Shown: positions 23,798 to 34,659, counted from the stretch's first letter. The stretch: DNA of 64,000 nucleotides from Taeniopygia guttata (GCF_048771995.1 NC_133030.1:12168001-12232000), one strand, 5' to 3'. Numbers and translations are program-made. Notes: a model not told the origin generated them from the letters alone.

Positions 23798-24690
23798 CTT
23801 TGAGGTGGTGCTCTTAATTAACCTATTCCTGCCTTGCTTCTGATGGTGAGATTCCCATCAGTCCCATGGCATCTCTCCTGAGCACTGCAGCTGGCCAGAG
23901 GTCCCTCCTGACAGTGTGACAGTGTGACAGCAAAAACCCCACAGCCGAGGGTAACCAGGGGTTTTGGGGATGGAGAATTTAATGGCATCAGCTGGCAGCT
24001 GTGCCAGTTCAATTGATGCAAAAGGAAATCCAAGACTTCTCCAGAGGGACTGTTTTTCCTGGGTATGTGTAAACGGAGACTTTTACCATCAAGTGAGTGA
24101 GGTCTGGGGCTGTGTTTCCAGTTTACTCTTAAATTTCCAGGCTTTCTTTCAGCTACCCTGGCTGGGCCAGATGTGCAGCTGGCGAGGGCACCTGGACTCG
24201 TTTTGTGCCTTCTTTGGGGGTGAGGAAAAAGAGAAGAGTGTGAGTCTGAAAGGTGATGGTGTCATTTGGGGCACCCCAATGTCTGTGGTGGGGGAATCAG
24301 TGAGTGGAGAATGGGGGGGGGGGGAAACAAGCGGGATCCCCCCAAAAAAGGGAGGTTATAGCCCCAAAATGCCTGAAAATTCATTTGTGTGTTGAACAGT
24401 AGAAAGTGTAAAGAGTCTCATTTTTATATCTATAAAACCCGCTATTTATTTCAAGATAAACCTGCTGTGTTATAGACAGGATTTCAGACTGTAAGGCATT
24501 CTGAATATGGATCCATAGGGCATGAAAATAAAAATACAAGGTTTTATGTATATAAATGAAACAATAAAGGACTTGAAAAAGTTAGACAAGAGTATCTGTA
24601 TGAAGGACCTAGAAACAGCTCTGTGTACGCGGAGTTCTTTCTCCCTCCCCCCGCTGGAACACCCGAAATCCGGGATCTGGGATTGACTGA
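23798..24690. other. Intergenic DNA between the LTR and the first CpG island of the duplicated block
   Basis: No gene seen. It contains a short tandem repeat (GTGACAGTGTGACAGTGTGA region near 23912), a run of about 12 G near 24312, and an A/T-rich stretch at about 24420-24560 with several AATAAA-like strings but no recognised transcript ending there. Confidence 0.4.
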
Positions 24691-24714
24691 AATTGGGATT
24701 TATTGGCACCCCTA

Positions 24715-25072
24715 AAACCACTGCGCATGCGCGCTGGCCGCTACACCCTCAGTGCTGCCGCCTTGTGGGCACAACCGGTACTGCAGAACGAGAGCCCTGA
24801 TCGCTTCCCGCGGCTCCGCCGGGACCGGGACATGGAGCTGGAGCGGGACCGGGACACGGAGCTGGAGCGGGACCGGGACATGGAGCTGGAGCGGGACAAC
24901 GACGGGGACTGGCCGTGCGAGGCCGCGGGGCCCTCGGCCGGGGCCGCTCCCGGCAGGAACCGCGGCCGCTGCGGCGGGAGCGCAGGCGCGGAGCCGGGAG
25001 CGGCAGTGGTGGAGCCCGGGGAGCGGCGGGGCCCGACCGGGGGCACCGGGGGCGGCGGCGGCGGGCTCGGAG
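24715..25072 (+). promoter_or_regulatory. CpG-island promoter with NRF1 site and possible first exon
   Basis: CTGCGCATGCGCGCTGG at about 24721-24737 contains a near-perfect NRF1 palindrome (TGCGCATGCGC), a hallmark of CpG-island promoters. CpG-dense DNA follows to a good splice donor at 25072/25073 (GGAG|GTGAGC). An open frame starts at the ATG at 24727, inside the NRF1 site, and passes through an octapeptide repeat (RDRDMELE) to the donor. I do not recognise the product. The donor and island support a transcript; whether it is coding is unknown. Confidence 0.45.
24819..24897 (+). repeat. 24-bp tandem repeat, about 3.3 copies
   Basis: The unit CGGGACCGGGACATGGAGCT plus GGAG repeats with only an A/C/T change between copies. 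In one frame it encodes RDRDMELE repeats; a multiple-of-3 period keeps all frames open, so openness alone is not coding evidence. Confidence 0.85.
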
Positions 25073-25211
25073 GTGAGCGGGGAACGGGGAGAGACCCGAG
25101 CGGGCGGCGGGGACAGCTCCGAGCGGGCCGGGGGACGGGCAGGAGCGACCGGGGGAAATGGGGGAAGTCTCTGTCCCGGTGAACGGATCCGAGTAGCAGG
25201 GGAGGGCTCGG
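25073..25211. other. GC-rich stretch after the 25,072 donor
   Basis: Continuation of the CpG island downstream of the donor, presumably intron. Nothing else recognised. Confidence 0.35.
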
Positions 25212-25546
25212 TGTGCCGGCGGAGGGAGAGCTGCTTAAAGGATAAAGGTGCAGGGGCACGAGTGTTGTAAACCCCCCTGGCTCTCTGACAGAGCAAACCT
25301 TCCGGTGATCCCTCTGAGAGACTCTGGGATCATAAGGTCTTCCAGGGAAGCAAAACAAGCACAGAGATGAGGGAATAGCTTCCAGTTAGTAATGATTTGA
25401 TGGGTGTAGGAATGATTCGTGTATGTTTGATGCTCCCCTTTTAAATCCTGGAATATTTTTTAAATGATTCCTTTAACAAATGGTCTACATTTGAGAATTT
25501 AAATTTGAGAGGAAATGGTGCAAAATAAATACATGGAGAGATCACA

Positions 25547-25690
25547 GAATCCCCAAATGGTTTGAATGGGAAGGGACCTTAAGGATCATTTCATTCCATC
25601 CCCTGCCATTCCATCCACAGCCCACCTGCTCCAAGCCCCATCCAGCCTGGCCTTGGACACTTCCAGGCATGGAGCAGCCGCGATTTCTCG
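25547..25690 (-). mobile_element. CR1 LINE fragment (3' end)
   Basis: The + strand reads CACAGAATCCCCAAATGGTT followed by GGGACCTTAAGGATCATTTC and CCAGCCTGGCCTTGGACACT. This is the reverse complement of the avian CR1 3' end. It is truncated and shared with the inverted copy at 40,125-40,265, so it predates the duplication. Confidence 0.75.
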
Positions 25691-26020
25691 GGGTTTATGG
25701 GCAGAGGGGGAAATTCCAGCAGGAACTGAGGAGTTCCCTTTGCTCTGTCCAGCCCCAGCAGGGCTGTGGGAGGCAGAGGATGTGGGAACAGGAGCTTTGC
25801 CACTGCCTCGGGGCAGTCTCTGCTGTCCCAACACGCAGCAGAGCAAACGTTTGTGGTTTCACATCCCGTTAAAAGGAGCTGCCGAGCCGGGAACGGGAAC
25901 GGGGCCGGAGCAGGGCTGGCACAGGCAGAGGGGTGACATCCAGAGGGTGCCACCAGCCCGTCCCTGCTGCCCAGGCTGGGGATGAGCGGGCTGGTGACTG
26001 TCCCTGTGCTGGCTCTGCAG

Positions 26021-26113
26021 GATGAGGAAGCCAACCCTGCCGAGGAGGAAGAGGAGGAGATGTGGGAGGATGGAGACAGCGGCCACCAAAGGCTGGGGAC
26101 TGCACAAGGCCAG
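26021..26113 (+). CDS. Candidate 31-codon acidic exon, unknown gene, left arm
   Basis: Ninety-three bases lie between a good acceptor (GGCTCTGCAG|GATGAGG) and a good donor (GGCCAG|GTAGGAG). Read in phase 0 it gives DEEANPAEEEEEEMWEDGDS and then GHQRLGTAQGQ with no stop. The inverted copy at 39691-39783 keeps the same borders and frame with one seen amino-acid change (M to V). An alternative frame is basic (MRKPTLPRRKRR) and cannot be excluded. I do not recognise the protein, and flanking exons are not securely assigned; it may equally be part of a noncoding transcript. Confidence 0.4.
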
Positions 26114-27065
26114 GTAGGAGATGCTGCCTTCCAGGGAGAGGGACTTGTCTGTCCCATGGGAATTTCGGGTGTGAGGCCAATGGAACAAAGGGTTTGATTC
26201 TATTTTCTTACTCAGGTTCTTATGTGCCTTAGGAGGTATTTGTGGAAAGGTCACTTTACTGAGTTTGCACTGGGTTTGAAGGACTGTGAGCCCTGGGGCA
26301 GAAATCCCTGCACAGCTTCTTGTCCCCCCTTGGCTCATCTGACCAGTCCATGGGCTGGGCTTCCTTGTTTCCTCCTTATCCAGGCTCTGGATGAAATCCT
26401 TAATTTCCCAAGGGAGTGGAAAGCCAGCAGGATGTGAACCAGAGTTGATGCTTTAGGAAAGCCCCTCCAGCCTGGGAAGGAGCTTTTGGCTCTGGACACA
26501 TTCCCAGTCCCCAGGAGCAGCAGGACCTGTGCTGTTCCCAGCAGGTGAGGCAGAGGTGCCTTTCCTTCCTCCCTTCCCTGCTGCACTTTGGCTTTTTGAG
26601 GGGTCTCTGGGGGTCTGAGGGAGAAATTCTTTGTCACTCCAGGGCAGAATTAGCCCTGGTCCCACTAAAAGCAGGAGGAATAATTCATTTTATCCTAGAT
26701 TTTGGATACAGATTTTGTGTTCTCTCTCTGTGTCTGACACCGTGTGGTGAAGCAGCAGCTCCCAGCCTTGTCAGTGCTGCTCCCAGCTTTGTTTGTAGCT
26801 GGTAAACAAGAAACAGTAATATGCTGCCCTGTGGTAATTGGATTAAGGACAAGGCCTCCCTCTTTGTTTAATATTCCTGAGAAAAGCTGCCAAGGATTAA
26901 AGCAAGAGCTTCCCCTGGTGAAATCCTGCCCAGTCCCACGCTGGCTTTGCACACACACAAGGCTCAATCCCTGCTGGAATCCCAGTCACAGCCCCCAGAT
27001 CAATGTGCAGTTTAAGGTCTCACAGCCTGACCAGGACAATCTCTTGCCTCTGAACATGGAAAATC

Positions 27066-29150
27066 AGTTTTTCATTGTTACAGCACCAGCTCAAGGTAAT
27101 TATGAAGTGGTGTAATGGTTTTTAAGTTGTGCACATGGAAGAAATTCACTGCAGCAGCCAGCAGCACTGCTCTGCCTTCCTGGGCAACCCTGTGGGTTTG
27201 GGATCTTGAATTGTGGGTGTGAAATCTCCTCACAGAATCCTCTGAGGCTGAAACAAAGACAAGGAACCTTCTGAGATGGAAAGAGCCAGAGCAAGTTGTT
27301 GTGGGAAAGGAAAATTAAAGATGGTAAGTGCTAAAACCTTTGTTCTTCCCTTCTCCTGAGCTCTGTACTTGGGAATGGGTCAGTTCTGGAAATTTCCTGG
27401 AGACACTGGAGAATGATCCCTGGGCTGCTGAAAAATGGGAAAATCCCACTGGCAATTGCAGCCGCTGAGGGAGGGCAAAAAGAGCAGGACCTCAGTCTGT
27501 GAGTGTGTGAGAAATAAGGGAGGGACAAATGTATGGATCATCCTGTGCCTCAGGGCATCAGGAAAAGCCCTTGACCGAAAAACTGAAGTGCTGTTCCACA
27601 GGGAGCCCCTGCACAGGCCCTGGGAACTGGGCTCATCCCAGCTTCCCTTCCAGAGCAGGAGGAACACCCCACAGTGCTGTTGGAGACATTCCTGACGGGA
27701 ACTGGGGCTGACTGGCACTTTCCTGTTTTCCTGTAGGATGTGGGCCATGACATAAATTGGTTCCAACAGGGTCCAAGATCCCTGTGGGGTCTGTGGCAGG
27801 GACAACTCCCAGAGCTGGACAGGGAAGGGAACCTTCACCCACACTCCCAAAAGCTGAGAAAGAAAAACACCTGCCTGCAGCTGGCTGCAGCTCCTGGAGC
27901 TCTGGGGATTCTGGCACACTCAGGGACATGGGATAATGCCAGAATCATTCAAACCTTGGGAATAATGGAATAAATACCACCCCTTGAGCCTGTTCCGGGC
28001 AGGCTCCTGCCCATCGGCCACTGGCCACAGATGGCTGGAGTCGAAGTGGAAGTGATGGAGGCATCCAGGAAATGCTGATTGTTTTTTCCTCACTTTGGCA
28101 ATCTGGTCAGGAAAAATACGAATTGAGCTCTTCCAGCAGGGAAACATTTAAGCAAAAGGTGCTGAAAAGAATTGGAGTTTCTGATTTTAAGCCTCCAACT
28201 TAAAATTGTCATTGGATTGCCACTGGTCCAAGTTTCATGGACTGGTTTCTGTGGCCAGAAGTGTCCAGTCCTGCTGGAAATGCACTGGACCAGGATGTCA
28301 TTTTCACTTTATACAGGTAAAGACCCTCTGGATGACCCCCAGTGACCAGAGCGACCAGACTAGTTCCAAGTGTTCTGTTTTTGGGAATAGCACAGGAGCC
28401 AGAGTAGCAGCCAGTGCCTTCCTTAGTCCATAAATCCCCAGGATGGACCACAGAGAAAATAACAGGAATGTGGAAATCCCACACACAGGGAGTTTGTGGT
28501 GCTCTGGATTACATTTTGGATTTATAATGTTAAAGAGGGGATGTGGAATGGCTTCTTTTTATTGTCATTGTTATCACTGCTCTTGTTGCTATCACTGTTA
28601 TCCACAGTTATCACTGCTACCACTATCATCAATATTAAAATATTGTATTTGTCTTGGTTTCCGTTATTAAACTTTTCTGATCTCACCCCCCGAGCTGGAT
28701 TTTTGTCTCTGGTCTCTTCCCTATGCCACGAGGGGTGAGGGAGCTGCTGCTGGTGCCCAGCTGGCTCTGCCCGTGGCCCGGGGCACTCCTGGAACCTCCA
28801 AAGGTGATGGACTGGGGCAGTTTTGGGGCTCACAGAGACACCCAGTGCTGTACTGGGGCTCAAAGCTGGGCTCATTTGGCCAAGTACAGAAATAGACATG
28901 GGGGGCTTGAAACCAGGGTGCCTCAGACAGCACTTGGGATCTCAGGGAGACCAGGTTCTACCTTTTAGAGGCCTGAAGCAGAGACCATGTCCTGTGTTTG
29001 GGAGGTCTTGAAACTGGGGTCAGTCAGCCAGAGTTTGGGCTAAACCAGAAGAGATTTAAGTGCAGCGTTTTGTTAGGCTTGACGGAAAGCCCAGAGGCCG
29101 TGTTGGTGCTCCAGGCGGGCTCTTTGGGCCAGGGGAGTCCGTGTCTGTGA
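27066..29150. other. Unassigned DNA between left arm and second CpG island
   Basis: No known gene. Possible splice sites occur: a donor at AAAGATG|GTAAGTG near 27324, and a pyrimidine-rich acceptor CCTGTAG|GATG near 27737. No exon chain with a recognisable product follows. A low-complexity TTATC/TTGTT-rich stretch lies at about 28560-28640. Confidence 0.4.
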
Positions 29151-29399
29151 GCCCGAGCCGCGCCTTAGGCACAGCCCGAGCCGGGCTGCCCCGGCCGCAC
29201 CGAGAGCTCCGAAGCAGCGGCGGAGCCCCGGGGCCGCGCTCGGGGCTCGGCGCGGGCACCGGGAGGGGTCCGGGGCTCGGAGCGGAGCCCGGCCCGGGAT
29301 CCCGGGGGCTGCCCGGGCCCGGCCCGGCCCGGAGCGGCTCCCGCCGGTGCCGGTCCCGGTGCCGGTGCGGCCCCAAGCCCGCCTCAGTGCTGCGGGGCC

Positions 29400-30690
29400 G
29401 GGACCCGCAGCCCGCCCGGAGGGGAAGAGGCGGCACCGCCCGGGGCCCCGGAGACAGCGGCGGGACCCGGAGCCGAGGCCCCGCTCCCGGTGCCGCTCGC
29501 AGCCCCGGCCCGGCCCAGGTGAGAGGGGCGGGGCCGGGGACGATGGTCCCGCCGCCAGCCCGGGCAGGGCGGGGCCGGAGCTCTGGGGCGGTCCCGGGGC
29601 GGTCCCGGGGCTCTGGGGCGGTCCCGGGGCTCTGAGGCGGTCCCGGGGCGGTCCCGGGGCTCTGGGGCGGTCCCGGGGCTCTGGGGCGGTCCCGGGGCTC
29701 TGGGGCGGTCCCGGTTCAGGTGCGCGGGGCCCGGGGCTCTGGGGCGGTCCCGGGGCTCTGGGGCGGTCCCGGGGCTCTGAGGCGGTCCCGGGGCGGTCCC
29801 GGGGCTCTGGGGCGGTCCCGGGGCTCTGGGGCGGTCCCGGGGCTCTGGGGCGGTCCCGAGGCTCTGGGGCGGTCCCGGGGCTCTGGGGCGGTCCCGGGGC
29901 GGTCCCGGGGCTCTGGGGCGGGCCCGGGGCTCTGGGGCGGGCCCGGGGCTCTGGGGCGGTCCCGGGGCGGTCCCGGGGCTCTGGGGCGGTCCCGGGGCTC
30001 TGGGGCGGGCCCGGGGCTCTGGGGCGGTCCCGGTTCAGGTGCGCGGGGCCCCAGTGCGGCTGCGCGGGGCGGGGCCGAGGTGATTTAAGGCCCGGAAAGC
30101 GGCACCGCCGCCATTTGCTCTCTCAGCGGTGGGCTCGGCTGCTACTCGGCCGGGCTCTCCCGGCGTGGCTCAGGAGAGCCTCGTCTCGTCTTTTCTTCTC
30201 CCTCTTTCTCCTGCTCTTATCCTCCTCCTTCTCCCCCACCTTCTCCCCTCTTTTCTACCCCTCCAACTTCTTTCTCTCTCCCCCCATTCCCCCTCTCCCT
30301 CCCATCCCCCCTCCGCCCTCTCCCCTCTCCCCAGCCTCCCCTGCCCTCTCTCCCTGTTCCCCTGCACCTCCCGGACCCCCCCTCGTCCTTTCGGCTGTCT
30401 CCTACCCCCTCCCCAGCCCGCCTCCCCTCTCTTGCCCCTGTACCCCTCCTCTGTCCATCATCCCTCTCCCCACCCGGCCTTTCCCTTTCCTCCTCCTTCT
30501 CCCCCAAACCCCCCAACCCCTCTCCATACCCTCCCAATCCCTCCCTGACCCCTCCTCTGTCCCCCCATTCCTCTTTCCCCCGCCGCCGCGGGGCTGGGGG
30601 CGCCGGAGAATAAAGCCCAGAGGGCCGGAGCCCGGCGCCCCCCGCTGTCCCCGGAGCCCCACCGGGGCCGGGCCCGCTCGGCGGGTCCCC
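29400..30690 (+). repeat. Repeated promoter-like module, copy 1 (+)
   Basis: Order of parts: a GC-rich exon-like stretch ending at donor CCCAG|GTGAG (29518/29519), a minisatellite, a GC box with GAGGTGATTTAA near 30080, CCGCCATTTGC near 30110, and a pyrimidine tract at about 30181-30590. A CCGCGGGGCTGGGGGCGCCG segment, AATAAAGCCCAGAGGGCCGG near 30610 and GCTGTCCCCGGAGCCCCAC then follow. The same parts in the same order occur on the - strand at about 31600-32460 and 40975-41650. GATTTAA could act as a TATA-like element, and CCATTTGC has a YY1-like core. Function unknown. Confidence 0.7.
29577..30032 (+). repeat. GC-rich minisatellite (about 19-bp unit)
   Basis: About 456 bp made of GGGGCTCTGGGGCGGTCCC units, with interspersed shorter GGGGCGGTCCC pieces and GGCCC variants, over 20 copies in total. 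It is present only in copy 1 of the module and absent from the copy at 41.5 kb. A CGGTTCAGGTGCGCGGGGC segment occurs inside and again at its right edge, suggesting two expansion blocks. Confidence 0.93.
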
Positions 30691-30789
30691 CGGGGCGGTT
30701 CTCAAGAGCCGCCGGACGCCGCCGGGGCTGCGGCTTTGCCCCCATCGCAGTGGGGGCTCCCCGGCGGCGTCGGGGCTGGGGGTCAGGGG

Positions 30790-31545
30790 GGAACCCCTCC
30801 TGACGAGGGGGTCCCAGTGTGGGTTCGGGTGGGATGGGCCCCCTCCTCCGGAGGGGGTCCTGGGGGTGGGGAGGTTTAGGGAGGGAGGGGTCCTGGGGTG
30901 GGGGTGGGTTGGGGTGGGCAGGGCCCCCTCCGGGGGAGGGGGTCCCGGGGAGGGGGTCGGGGTGGGCCCCCTCCGGAGGGGGGGCCCGGGGGAGGGGGGG
31001 ACTTCCCCCCTCCAGTCCCCGCCCCCTCCCCCTTACCCCTCCTCCGGACGGGGCTCACCCGGGCCCCCTCCCCGGGACCCCCTCCCCCGGACCGGGGCCC
31101 GGGGGGAGGGAGGGGTGGGGGGTGGGGGGGGGGGGCGGGTGGGGGGAAGCAGAGGGGGGTCACGTCACTCTGCAGCGTGAGCACACACGGATCCCCGCAC
31201 AAACAAACGGCCCCTCCCCTTCTGCCCCCCCCCCCACCCGCCCTCCCCCCCCCCCCCCCCCCCCCGGGCCCCGGTCCGGAGGAGGGGGTCCCCGGGAGGG
31301 GGCCGGGGCCGACCCCGTCCGGAGGAGGGGTCCGGGGGAGGGGGCGGGGACTGGAGGGGGGAAGTCTCCCCTCCGCCCCACCCCCCTCCCCCGGACCCCC
31401 CCCTCCGGAGGGGGCCCACCCCGACCCCCTCCCCGGGACCCCCTCCTCCGGAGGGGGCCCTGCCCACCCCAACCCACCGCCCCCCCCCAAGCCCCCTCCC
31501 CCGGGGACCCCCAGCCCCCCAACCCCCCTCCCGGGGACCCCCAGT
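30790..31545. repeat. Large G/C palindrome (hairpin-forming)
   Basis: The left half is G-rich with units around GGGGGTCCCGGGGAGGGGG and CCCCCTCCGGAGGGGG. The right half is the C-rich mirror with the same units on the other strand. The spacer, at about 31156-31215, is ordinary sequence (CACGTCACTCTGCAGCGTGA). Runs of about 14 G near 31125 and 21 C at 31245-31265 flank the spacer. The halves would pair as a stem of several hundred bases, with internal CCGGAGG palindromes. It lies between modules 1 and 2, which face each other. Confidence 0.85.
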
Positions 31546-31599
31546 GTGATGTAGGGAAAGCCGGAGCCCCGGCGGTGTCGGGCGGTGCATTGGAACGGT

Positions 31600-32460
31600 G
31601 TGGGGGGACCCGCCGAGCGGGCCCGGCCCCGTGTGGGGCTCCGGGGACAGCGGGGGGCGCCGCTCCGGCCCTCTGGGCTTTATTCTGCGGCGCCCCGAGC
31701 CCCGCGGCTGCGGGGGAAAGAAGGAGAGGATGGAGGACGGGAATAGGGGGGCAGAGGGGATGGACAGCGGGAGCCAAGGACGGAGGGCAGGTGGGGGGGT
31801 CGGGGTGTACCGGGCAGTAGGGAGAGGGGACAGGGGGAGGTGGGCTGGGAAGGAAGGGAGGGTAGAGGATGGAGTAGGAGGAATGAAGGCAGATTGAGGG
31901 GAAGGTGGGGGAGAAGGCAGCACGGAAAGGGGGCAGGGGGAGCTGGACTCTGGGGTGGGGAAGGAAGGGCAGAGGAAGTAGAGAGAGGATTGAAGGCAGG
32001 TAGGGAGAAACTAGTGGGAGGAAGGAGAGCAGGGAGAGGGGCCAGGTGGGAGCCGGGTGGGGGAAGAAACGTGGAAAGACGAGGAGAAAGGTGGAGGGGT
32101 ATGGCAGGGTTGGGGTGTGTAGGGGGAGAGGAAGAGGAGGAGTACGGGGGGACCGCGCCGGGCCGGGGGGGGAAGGAGGGGAGGGCTAGGGGGGAGAGGG
32201 AGGGGGGGGGGTAGGGGGGGGGAGGGTGTAGGGGGTGGGGGAGGGGAGAAAGGGAGGGGGTAGAGGAGAGGTATAGAGAAAGAGAAGCAGAGAAGAGATA
32301 AAAAGGAAGAGAAATAAAGAGCCCGACCCGGCGGCAGCCTCCCCCACCGATCGCTGAGGGGCAAATGGCTCCTGAGGCGATTCCCGGGGCTTAAATCCCC
32401 TCAGCCCCGCCCCGCGCAGCCGCTCTGGGGCCGCGCACCTGAGCCCGCCCCGCCCTTCAC
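31600..32460 (-). repeat. Repeated promoter-like module, copy 2 (-)
   Basis: Read on the - strand: GGGGCGGGGCTGAGGGGATT then TAA near 32395, GAGCCATTTGCCCCTCAGCG near 32370, and a pyrimidine tract over about 31720-32330. Then come a GCAGCCGCGGGGCTCGGGGC segment, AATAAAGCCCAGAGGGCCGG near 31680 and GCTGTCCCCGGAGCCCCACA. It is therefore convergent with copy 1 and in the same orientation as copy 3. Confidence 0.7.
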
Positions 32461-33340
32461 ACCTGAGCCCGCCCCGCCCTTCACACCTGAGCCGGGCCCG
32501 CCCTTCACACCTGAGCCGGGCCCGCCCCGCCCCGCCCCGCCCCGCCCTTCACACCTGAGCCGGGCCCGCCCCGCCCCGCCCCGCCCCGCCCGTAAATCCC
32601 GGCGGATCCGCGCCCGCTCCGCTTTGGACGGGGGATGCTCATCCCGGGATGCGGCGGGACCGGCGCTCGGAGCGCTGTGCGGGCCCTGGGCCGGGGCTGC
32701 TGCCGGTGCTGTGCGGAGCTCGCGGCGCTGAGGTGGGGCCGGGAACGGGACCCGGGCCGGGGAATACGGGTCCGGGTCCTGCCGGTGTCTGCTGGGGGTC
32801 CCGGGGAGAGTGGGCTGCGGGTCCTGGAGCCGCAAGACCGGGGCGGGATTGGGGCAGGGATCGGGACAGGAATCGCCGCGGGGAGGCGGAGCCGCTCCGG
32901 GACGGGCGCGGACCGAGCCCGGCGCTGCCGCTCCCGCTCGGACCGCGGCCGGTGCGGGGCTGCGCTCCCGCCGGGGCTCCGGGCAGGTCCCGCCGCGGCC
33001 GCGGGGAGCCGGGGCTGTGCCGGGGCCGGGCCCGGCAGGAGGCGGCGCTTTCCCGGAGCCGGCGCTGGATCGCGGCTGGAAGCGGGCGGGGCGCGGGGAC
33101 CGCCCGGGCCGGCCCCGGGACCGCTCAGGGGCGCCGCTCCCTCAGCGCCCCCCGGGAGGGGCGCCCTCTGGCGGACACGGAGGGGCGCTGCGAGTGCGGC
33201 GGCCCCCGGTGCGCGCTCCCGCCGGGCGGCGGCCCCCGGTGCGCGCTCCCGCCGGGCGGCGGCCCCCGGTGCGCGCTCCCGCCCGCGGAACGCCCGCCGG
33301 GGCTCGGTTCTGCTCGGGCCGCTCATCCAACACCTGCTAG
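32400..33340 (+). promoter_or_regulatory. CpG island, possibly bidirectional, with candidate first exon
   Basis: CpG-dense DNA starts at the upstream side of module 2. GC-box-rich repeats at 32440-32595 (units CCTTCACACCTGAGCCGGGC with variable CCGCC runs) lie between module 2, which faces left, and a + strand open stretch ending at a donor CCTGCTAG|GTGAGG (33340/33341). The open frame from the ATG at 32635 has no recognisable domain and is arginine/glycine-rich, typical of chance frames in such DNA. The donor hints at a first exon on the + strand. Confidence 0.4.
33198..33287 (+). repeat. 30-bp tandem repeat, three copies
   Basis: The unit GGCGGCCCCCGGTGCGCGCT plus CCCGCCGGGC is repeated three times almost without change inside the CpG island. 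Confidence 0.9.
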
Positions 33341-34250
33341 GTGAGGCCTGATGCTCTCCTTCCTCCCCCCACCTTCCCTGCGGGTCGCACTCTCTAATGC
33401 AAAACAACTCCGTTTAAAAAGCCGGTGAAAACTGTTTATTTCCAGAGCACAGGGTATCCTGCGTTAGAAAGAGCCACGAGGAGCATCAAGTCTCATGATG
33501 GTAAGTGACCGGCCCATGTGGGCATTAAACTCGGAATCCTGCTCCTCTCAGCAGCCTGCTCCAAGTACCTGAGCCAATCTCAGGGTCAGGAGGAAGGTCC
33601 TGCCTGGGATGGGAATGGCTGCTGCCAGCAAGGGAATTCCTATGCAAATTGGCAAATTTTTGCTAATGCTGCTTTACACACCAGCCTCTAGAATAGCTCT
33701 AGGGCAGAACTGGCTGGCACCTGACATGACAGCACAAAAGTCTTCCCATAATCGTGATTTTCTGTCTTTTCCAGTATTTTCCTGATAGCTTGTAAAGGTC
33801 CTTGTGCCATGTCCCTTTCCAGGAGGAAATGAGCAAGCCAAGTCCTGAGGGTTCCCTTGGTCCACGTCCAAAGTTCTTCTGGAGAGTGCCGGGGCTGGTC
33901 CCGCCTGCAGAGGGGCGTTTCCTGCAGGTGAGTGTTCACAGCCCAAAACCTCGGTGGGGCTGAGGCCGGGGCTGCTTCTCAGGCCCAGAGCTGCACGGAG
34001 CCCTCGGGGACTCCTGCTCCCTGCCAGGAACGTTCCTCGGTGTTCCCGGTGTGTCCCAGCGGGGCGGGAACGCGGGGCGGGAGGAGGCCGAGCCCCAGGA
34101 GGGGAAGCAGCCCCTCTTGTCCTTGGCACCTGCAGGGCAGGAGCTGTGCCTCAGTGTCCTGCCTGTGGCAGGCAGCGTGCCAAACGCATCCCGGGGATGG
34201 GCGCTGGGGTGCCCGGGCAAGGGGGTAGAATCCACTGAATTCCAGGAACT
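33341..34250. other. Unassigned DNA after the CpG island
   Basis: No known gene. The stretch at about 33940-34220 is again GC-rich (GGGGCGGGAACGCGGGGCGG). The rest looks like ordinary unique sequence. Confidence 0.35.
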
Positions 34251-34254
34251 CTGT

Positions 34255-34350
34255 CAGGTGCCCCCAGGGACATTGGTAGAATGAACATTTTGAGGTAAAA
34301 ATGAGGCTATTGGTAGTAGGCAGATGGAAAACCTTGAGGGGAAACATTTG
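34255..34350 (-). repeat. Isolated inverted unit of the 90-bp satellite
   Basis: The - strand reads CCTCATTTTTACCTCAAAATGTTCATTCTACC and related text, the same motif as the array at 34660-36230 but in opposite orientation and separated from it by about 300 bases. Confidence 0.65.
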
Positions 34351-34659
34351 GCTGGGGGATGAGGTTTATAAATAACCAATTCTATGAAATAGGAACTTGT
34401 CCTTGTCCACTGAGCTTCCTTGGAACCTCTGCTGCTTCCTGACACAGCTGGGATCAGATAGGCAGCTCTGCATGGGAATACCCACACTCCATGAGGCCAT
34501 GTGAGGTTATTCCAGTAGGAATTCAGCAGGGAATACAGGGCTATCAGTACAATTCCTCTAAACAGCAAAGCTGATACTGAACCCCAAATCTGGGCACCAC
34601 ACAGGGAACAATCTTTGTGCTGCCCTGCCAGCCAAAGCCCTGGGCTGGGAAATTTCAGC

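Larger units (their letters stand above)
25212..27065 (+). repeat. Inverted duplication, left arm
   Basis: This stretch recurs in reverse orientation at about 38225-40590. Matching is very close for about 25500-26216 versus 39605-40300 (few differences by eye). It is looser at the outer end (25212-25480) and again close at about 26430-26815 versus 38345-38690. Each arm has private segments: about 26217-26430 and 26815-26965 here, and about 38690-39605 in the other arm. The arm includes a CR1 LINE piece and a 93-bp candidate exon. Identity was judged by eye. Confidence 0.85.

Noticed and set aside
29347-30879. A 510-codon open frame (+) across the minisatellite and pyrimidine tract
   Set aside because: It is open because GC-rich repeats lack stop codons; the product is PGALGRS-type repeats then P/S/L runs with no domain, and it crosses a strong donor.
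30819-31923. Several 200-330 codon open frames on both strands of the palindrome
   Set aside because: Overlapping frames of Gly/Pro/Arg repeats on both strands are expected from a stop-poor G/C palindrome.
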